A stretch of 64,000 nucleotides of DNA, from contig JAFKIL010000001.1 in assembly GCA_017306415.1 (NCBI GenBank), positions 372,001 to 436,000 of the forward strand, read 5' to 3'. Positions 59,970 through 64,000 of the stretch are shown here, piece after piece. Below the pieces are notes generated by a model, which saw nothing but the letters and a program-made list of their open reading frames with translations, was not told the DNA's origin and searched no databases. The stretch's first letter is position 1. Every line of letters starts with the position of its first letter. The stretch comes from Microbacterium sp. (GTDB lineage Bacteria; Actinomycetota; Actinomycetes; Actinomycetales; Microbacteriaceae). The translations under genes and the position numbers were made by a program.

Positions 59970-61247
59970 TCAGTCGCCCTTCTTCGGTGGATGCGCCGGC
60001 ACGCGCTCGACGAACACGGTCGCGATGCCGCGTCCGCGCCCGCGCGACGCGCCGCCCGTCAGCAGCAGGCCGTCGTGACGCGCCTGAGATCCGGGCTGCG
60101 GCACGCGCCCGAGGATCTTCCCGAGGAGCCCTCCGATGGAGTCGACCTCCTCGTCGCCCAGCTCGATGCCGAAGAGGTCGCCCACCTCGTCGACCGGGAG
60201 TCGCGCGCTGACGCGGTAGCGACCGGGTTCGAGCTCGACGATCTCCGTGGAGCGCGGATCGTATTCGTCCGCGATCTCGCCCACGAGCTCTTCGATGAGG
60301 TCCTCGAGCGTGACGAGCCCGGCGACGCCACCGTATTCGTCGACGACGAGGCACACGTGCACGGCGTCGCGCTTCATCTGCTGCAGCAGGCTCTCGGCCT
60401 TCATCGACTCAGGGACGAAGACCGGTGGCCGCGCGATGCGGTCGATGGCCGCGTCGCGCCATCCCGCCTCATCGCGGAAGGCGAACTGGACGAGATCCTT
60501 CAGGTAGAGCACGCCCACCACGTCGTCCGCGTCGTCGTCGACGACGGGCATGCGCGAGAAGCCCCGATCGAGGAAGAGCTGCATCGCCTCCCGGGTGGAG
60601 GCCGAGGCGTCGACGGTCACCATGTCCGTGCGCGGGACCATCACCGCGCGGACGAACGTGTCGGTGAAGTCGAAGACGGAGTGGATGAGGTCGCGATCGT
60701 CCGCCTCGATGAGATCCTGCGAGGCCGCTTCGTCGACCATGCTCAGCAGCTGCTCCTCGGATGCGAACGAGGCACCGCGTGCGCCGCCGGGCGTGACGCG
60801 GTTCCCGAGTGCCACGAGGCCGTCGGCGAGCGGCCCGAGGATGAGCCGGACGCCGCGGATGACCGGCGCGGATGCACGCAGCAGACCGCGCGCGTGTCGG
60901 CGCCCCGCAGAGCGCGGGCTCGCGCCCACGAGCACGAAGGAGATCCCCGTCATCAGGATCGCGGCGGCGAGCATCGCCCACCAGATGCTGTGGAACAGCA
61001 GCGTGAGGGCGACCGTGACCAGCACGGCGGCCGTGGTCTCGGCGAGGACGCGGATGAACACCACCGCATTGGCGTGCGCATCCGGCTCCGCGGCGATCTT
61101 GGCGAGCGAACGGGCGTTCCGGCCGCTCTCGGACAGCTCGAAGAGGTCCTGGCGCGACGTGACGCCCATCGCGGCGTCCAACGCGGCCATGAGGCCACCG
61201 AACGCCACGAGCAGGAGCGCTGCGACGAGGAGGAGGGCGGCGGTCAT
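59970..61247 (-). CDS. CNNM/CorC (hemolysin-like) transporter-associated protein
   Basis: This 425-residue protein has an N-terminal CNNM membrane domain (helices near 3-25, 60-85, 90-110). Two CBS domains follow (about 190-310, with V-P-R-T-D-M-V-T and V-V-D-E-Y-G-G-V-A-G-L-V-T-L-E-D-L-I-E-E). The C-terminal CorC_HlyC domain has G-L-L-x-x-x-L-G-R-V-P. It is implicated in Mg2+/Co2+ efflux or homeostasis. Its ATG overlaps the ybeY stop (ATGA). Confidence 0.93.
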   Translation of the reverse strand: MTAALLLVAALLLVAFGGLMAALDAAMGVTSRQDLFELSESGRNARSLAKIAAEPDAHANAVVFIRVLAETTAAVLVTVALTLLFHSIWWAMLAAAILMTGISFVLVGASPRSAGRRHARGLLRASAPVIRGVRLILGPLADGLVALGNRVTPGGARGASFASEEQLLSMVDEAASQDLIEADDRDLIHSVFDFTDTFVRAVMVPRTDMVTVDASASTREAMQLFLDRGFSRMPVVDDDADDVVGVLYLKDLVQFAFRDEAGWRDAAIDRIARPPVFVPESMKAESLLQQMKRDAVHVCLVVDEYGGVAGLVTLEDLIEELVGEIADEYDPRSTEIVELEPGRYRVSARLPVDEVGDLFGIELGDEEVDSIGGLLGKILGRVPQPGSQARHDGLLLTGGASRGRGRGIATVFVERVPAHPPKKGD

Positions 61248-61714
61248 GCGCGGGGGCGGCGCCTCTCAGCGCTGTGGAAGCCCACCAGCAGCTCGTTCTG
61301 CAGGCCGAACATCTCGCGCTCCTCCTCCGGCTCGGCGTGGTCGAAGCCCAGGAGGTGCAGGAGGCCGTGCGTCGTCAGCATGACAAGTTCGTCCATCGTG
61401 GAGTGCTTCGCCGCCAGCGCCTGCGTCTCGGCCACCTGCGGGCAGAGCACGATGTCGCCGAGGAGTCCCGCCGGGGTCGGCTGGTCCTCGGTCCCCGGTC
61501 GCAGCTCGTCCATCGGGAAGCTGAGCACGTCGGTCGGCCCCGGCTCGTCCATCCACTGCACGTGCAGCGCCTCCATCGCGCCCTCGTCGACGAGCAGGAT
61601 CGCGATGTCGGCGTCGGGGCTCACGTGGAGCTCGGCGAGGTCGTACTCCATCAACCGGAGCAGCACCGTCTCGTCGACGGCCACGCCGGACTCGTTGGTG
61701 ATCTCGATGGTCAT
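61244..61714 (-). CDS. ybeY: endoribonuclease YbeY (rRNA maturation factor)
   Basis: This 156-residue metalloprotein has the zinc motif H-G-L-L-H-L-L-G-F-D-H (H116, H120, H126) and T-D-V-L-S-F-P at 61-67. It acts in 16S rRNA 3' processing and ribosome quality control. The start overlaps the phoH stop (ATGA). Confidence 0.95.
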   Translation of the reverse strand: MTIEITNESGVAVDETVLLRLMEYDLAELHVSPDADIAILLVDEGAMEALHVQWMDEPGPTDVLSFPMDELRPGTEDQPTPAGLLGDIVLCPQVAETQALAAKHSTMDELVMLTTHGLLHLLGFDHAEPEEEREMFGLQNELLVGFHSAERRRPRA

Positions 61715-62805
61715 GGGCGCCCTCGTCTGTGCTGGTTGTCCCGCGGCAGGTGATCCCTCGGTCCGCTCGGCCGGACGCCGCCGCGCCGCTCGGCGCGATT
61801 CGCGAACTCCGATGCCTCGTCGCGCTCCCGCCGCGCCGCGAGCTTCCGCTCGTCGTACTCCGTGTAGGCGTCCACGATGCGTCCCACGAGGGTGTGCCGC
61901 ACGACGTCGTCGCTCGTGAGATAGGAGAAGTGGATGTCGTCGATGCCGGCGAGCACGCGCGTGACGAGACGAAGGCCCGACGCGCCCTGCGGCAGATCGA
62001 TCTGCGTGATGTCGCCGGTCACCACCATCCGCGTCCCGAAGCCGAGGCGCGTGAGGAACATCTTCATCTGCTCCGGCGTGGTGTTCTGCGCCTCGTCGAG
62101 CACGACGAACGAGTCGTTCAGCGTCCGTCCGCGCATGTACGCGAGCGGGGCGACCTCGATCGTTCCGCTCGCCATCAGCTTGGGCACCAGCTCGGGGTCC
62201 ATCATCTCGTTCAGCGCGTCGTAGAGCGGCCGGAGGTAGGGGTCGATCTTGTCGTTCAGCGTGCCGGGGAGGAACCCGAGGCGCTCCCCCGCCTCGACGG
62301 CCGGGCGCGTGAGGATGATGCGACTGACCTCCTTGCGCTGGAGCGCCTGCACCGCCTTGGCCATGGCGAGGTAGGTCTTCCCCGTTCCCGCAGGGCCGAT
62401 CCCGAAGACGATCGTGTTCTCCTCGATCGCGTCGACGTAGGCCTTCTGGCCGACCGTCTTGGGGCGGATGACGCGCCCGCGCGACGAGAGGACGGCTTCA
62501 CCCAGCACCTCGGACGGACGTGGACCGCCGTCGGTCTGCAGCATCCTGTTCGAGGACGCCACCTCGGACGGCCCGAGATCGTGTCCGGCCCGCGTCATCG
62601 TCAGGAGCTCGTCGACGAGCGAGCGCGCGGCGGAGACGGCGGTCGCCTCGCCCGTGAGTGTGATCTCATTGCCGCGGACGTGGACGTCGACATCCGGATG
62701 CTCCTTCTCCACCACCCGCAGCAGGCGATCCTGCGGCCCCAGGAGCTGGACCATCGCGACGCCGTCGGCGTAGATGCGTTCGACCGCCAGGGAGTCGTCA
62801 GGCAC
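61711..62805 (-). CDS. phoH: PhoH-like NTPase
   Basis: This 364-residue protein has an N-terminal KH-like part (about 15-75) and a RecD-like ATPase core with Walker A G-P-A-G-T-G-K-T at 137-144 and Walker B V-V-L-D-E-A-Q-N. A basic C-terminal tail follows (R-R-E-R-D onwards). It probably works with YbeY in RNA metabolism. GTG at 62805 lies within the HIT gene (8-bp overlap). Confidence 0.94.
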   Translation of the reverse strand: MPDDSLAVERIYADGVAMVQLLGPQDRLLRVVEKEHPDVDVHVRGNEITLTGEATAVSAARSLVDELLTMTRAGHDLGPSEVASSNRMLQTDGGPRPSEVLGEAVLSSRGRVIRPKTVGQKAYVDAIEENTIVFGIGPAGTGKTYLAMAKAVQALQRKEVSRIILTRPAVEAGERLGFLPGTLNDKIDPYLRPLYDALNEMMDPELVPKLMASGTIEVAPLAYMRGRTLNDSFVVLDEAQNTTPEQMKMFLTRLGFGTRMVVTGDITQIDLPQGASGLRLVTRVLAGIDDIHFSYLTSDDVVRHTLVGRIVDAYTEYDERKLAARRERDEASEFANRAERRGGVRPSGPRDHLPRDNQHRRGRP

Positions 62806-63145
62806 GGAGGCTCGCCTCGTCGAGGTCGCCGCACAGGACGTGCGCATGGACGTGGAACACCGTCTGGCCGGCGCCCGCACCGGTGTTGAAGATCAACCGG
62901 TAGTCGCCCGTGGCGTGCTCGACCGCGAGGCGCTGGGCGAGGCCCACCATCTCGGCCAGCAGGGCGGGGTCGCCGGTGGCGAGCTCTGACACGTCGCGGT
63001 AGTCCTGCGTCTTGGGGATCACCAGCAGATGCACCGGCGCCTGCGGTGCGATGTCGCGGATGGCGAAGAGGCGATCGGTCTCGGCCACGATCTCCGACGG
63101 GATCTCGCCGTCGAGGATGCGCGTGAAGATCGAGGGCTCGCTCAT
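62798..63145 (-). CDS. HIT family nucleotide-binding protein
   Basis: This 115-residue histidine-triad protein has the triad H98-V-H100-A-H102-V and the N-terminal F-x-x-I-L-D-G-E-I-P-S-E. It hydrolyses nucleotide phosphoramidates, as in HinT. ATG at 63145 lies 7 nt after TAGACT, so the operon has an internal leaderless promoter here. Confidence 0.94.
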   Translation of the reverse strand: MSEPSIFTRILDGEIPSEIVAETDRLFAIRDIAPQAPVHLLVIPKTQDYRDVSELATGDPALLAEMVGLAQRLAVEHATGDYRLIFNTGAGAGQTVFHVHAHVLCGDLDEASLRA

Positions 63146-63152
63146 GCCTTCC

Positions 63153-63158
63153 AGTCTA
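63153..63158 (-). promoter_or_regulatory. internal leaderless -10 box of the HIT-phoH-ybeY segment
   Basis: TAGACT is followed by GGAAGGC (7 nt) and then the ATG at 63145. The GAAGG in the spacer could also serve as a ribosome site for transcripts coming from rsmE. Confidence 0.45.
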
Positions 63159-63189
63159 GTTGCGGGGCCCGACGGCCGGACGGGGGCGA

Positions 63190-63927
63190 CTACCACCGAC
63201 CGAGGCGCAGGTTCGCCACGGCGAGGGCGGCAGGGCCGGCCGTGGACGTGCGCAGCACGGTGGCCCCCAGCGCGACGGGGGTCGCCCCGGCGGAACCGAG
63301 TGCCGCGAGCTCGTCGGCGGTGATCCCGCCCTCGGGCCCGACGACGAGGAGGATGTCGCGCGCCTCCCCCGCGACCAGATCGATCGACGACAGTCGTGTG
63401 CCGGCGGTGGGCTCGAGGACCAGCACGCGATCGCGCGCGGCGCGAGCGACCAGCTGCGCGGTCGAGACGAGGTCGCTCACGGGCGGGATCCACGCACGAT
63501 GCGCCTGCTTGCCCGCCTCGCGGACGATCGCCGACCAGCGTGCGCGTCCCTTGACGGCCTTGGGGCCGTCCCACCGGGAGACGCTGCGCGCCGCCTGCCA
63601 CGGCACGATCTCGTCCGCGCCGAGCTCGGTCGCAGCCTGCACGGCCAGCTCGTCGCGGTCGCCTTTCGCGAGCGCCTGAACGAGCACGAGCCGCGGCGTG
63701 GGCGCTGCGACGTCCTCGCGAGCCGAGACGCGGATCGCGACCTCTCTCGTCTCGACCCGCTCGCACTCGCCGGTGAGCCATGCGCCGCGCCCGTCGCCGA
63801 CGGTGACCTCTTCGCCCACGCGGATGCGCCGTACGGCTGCCGCGTGGTGCGCCTCCGCACCCGTCAGCAGGACGACGTCCCCGGCGCGCGCGTCGGTCGG
63901 CGCGTCGAGGAGGAAGTGCAGCGGCAC
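63190..63927 (-). CDS. rsmE: 16S rRNA (uracil-1498-N3)-methyltransferase
   Basis: This 245-residue SPOUT methyltransferase has an N-terminal PUA-like part (H-H-A-A-A-V-R-R-I-R-V-G-E-E-V) and a C-terminal trefoil knot with L-V-V-G-P-E-G-G-I-T and V-A-L-G-A-T-V-L-R-T-S-T-A. It methylates U1498 of 16S rRNA. The GTG start lies 3 bp after dnaJ. Confidence 0.94.
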   Translation of the reverse strand: MPLHFLLDAPTDARAGDVVLLTGAEAHHAAAVRRIRVGEEVTVGDGRGAWLTGECERVETREVAIRVSAREDVAAPTPRLVLVQALAKGDRDELAVQAATELGADEIVPWQAARSVSRWDGPKAVKGRARWSAIVREAGKQAHRAWIPPVSDLVSTAQLVARAARDRVLVLEPTAGTRLSSIDLVAGEARDILLVVGPEGGITADELAALGSAGATPVALGATVLRTSTAGPAALAVANLRLGRW

Positions 63928-63930
63928 AGG

Positions 63931-64000
63931 TCAGCCGTTCCGGAAGCGGTCGCGCAGCTTCGCGAACAGTCCCTGCTGGAACTCCGCCAGGCGAGGCGGG
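63931..64000 (-). CDS. dnaJ: chaperone DnaJ, C-terminal end only
   Basis: Only the last 22 codons and the stop are in the window, ending G-L-F-A-K-L-R-D-R-F-R-N-G. The F-x-K-L-R-D tail and the place upstream of rsmE match actinobacterial DnaJ2-type genes. The rest lies beyond base 64000. Confidence 0.75.
   Translation of the reverse strand, partial: PPRLAEFQQGLFAKLRDRFRNG

Overview
The window is a 64 kb piece of a high-GC actinobacterial chromosome. Protein sequences and gene order point to Microbacteriaceae, most likely Microbacterium or a close relative. Supporting signs are glnA-glnE-glnA2 synteny, polyphosphate glucokinase, the FasR-fabD-fabH-acpP-fabF block, homodimeric AceE, a primary sigma factor with a long acidic N-terminus, frequent GTG starts and many apparently leaderless promoters. 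It is core genome throughout. I see no insertion sequence, prophage or CRISPR array. Genes are tightly packed, with many 1-11 bp overlaps.

Layout. 1-3561: convergent topoisomerase genes parC (cut by the window edge) and parE. 3731-6752: a small CxxC protein, an unusual tandem pair of alanine-racemase-like genes, and a divergent ATP-grasp gene. 6756-12499: a Ski2-like helicase, a CofE-like gene coupled to the primary sigma factor, and a PAC2 protein. 12580-17264: leucyl aminopeptidase, lipoamide dehydrogenase and the two-lipoyl E2 acyltransferase. 17261-25926: a membrane-anchored unknown, DUF4191, RDD, then nitrogen assimilation (glnA with a four-half-site GlnR-like operator, glnE, glnA2). 25962-29958: small SPOR-like protein, ppgK, rnpB, an LPVTG surface protein and a DUF4012 protein. 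29966-33446: a PolA paralogue, a zinc-ribbon coiled-coil protein starting one base after tRNA-Val, and a MOSC protein. 33603-41175: aceE followed by the FasR/fatty-acid operon, i.e. acetyl-CoA supply next to its use in lipid synthesis.

41318-45489: DUF3145, then a short accessory-looking block beside tRNA-Met. It holds a putative Fe(II)/2OG dioxygenase behind an iron-box palindrome, a DUF262/DUF1524 (GmrSD-like) protein and a coupled DoxX-like membrane protein. 45535-48991: small membrane protein, EamA-type transporter, def, rnhA, tRNA-Asn and an orphan ABC ATPase. 49017-56998: dusB-dgt-dnaG, a glutathione peroxidase, a FrnE-like DsbA, recO-uppS and a TRIC-type channel. 57005-58873: leuA behind a 16-residue leader peptide with four consecutive Leu codons. 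59049-64000: the conserved dnaJ-rsmE-HIT-phoH-ybeY-CNNM-era operon, with dnaJ cut by the window edge.

The most interesting observations are these. (i) Two adjacent alr-like genes are degenerate in complementary halves of the active site, suggesting an obligate hetero-oligomeric racemase. (ii) A zinc-ribbon gene's start codon lies one nucleotide from a tRNA 3' end. (iii) The iron-box dioxygenase and DUF262 block sits next to a tRNA. (iv) More than a dozen start codons lie 6-7 nt after a TAnnnT-like -10 box, implying widespread leaderless transcription. (v) leuA appears to be controlled by leader-peptide attenuation. All functional statements come from reading motifs and gene context. No database search was run.
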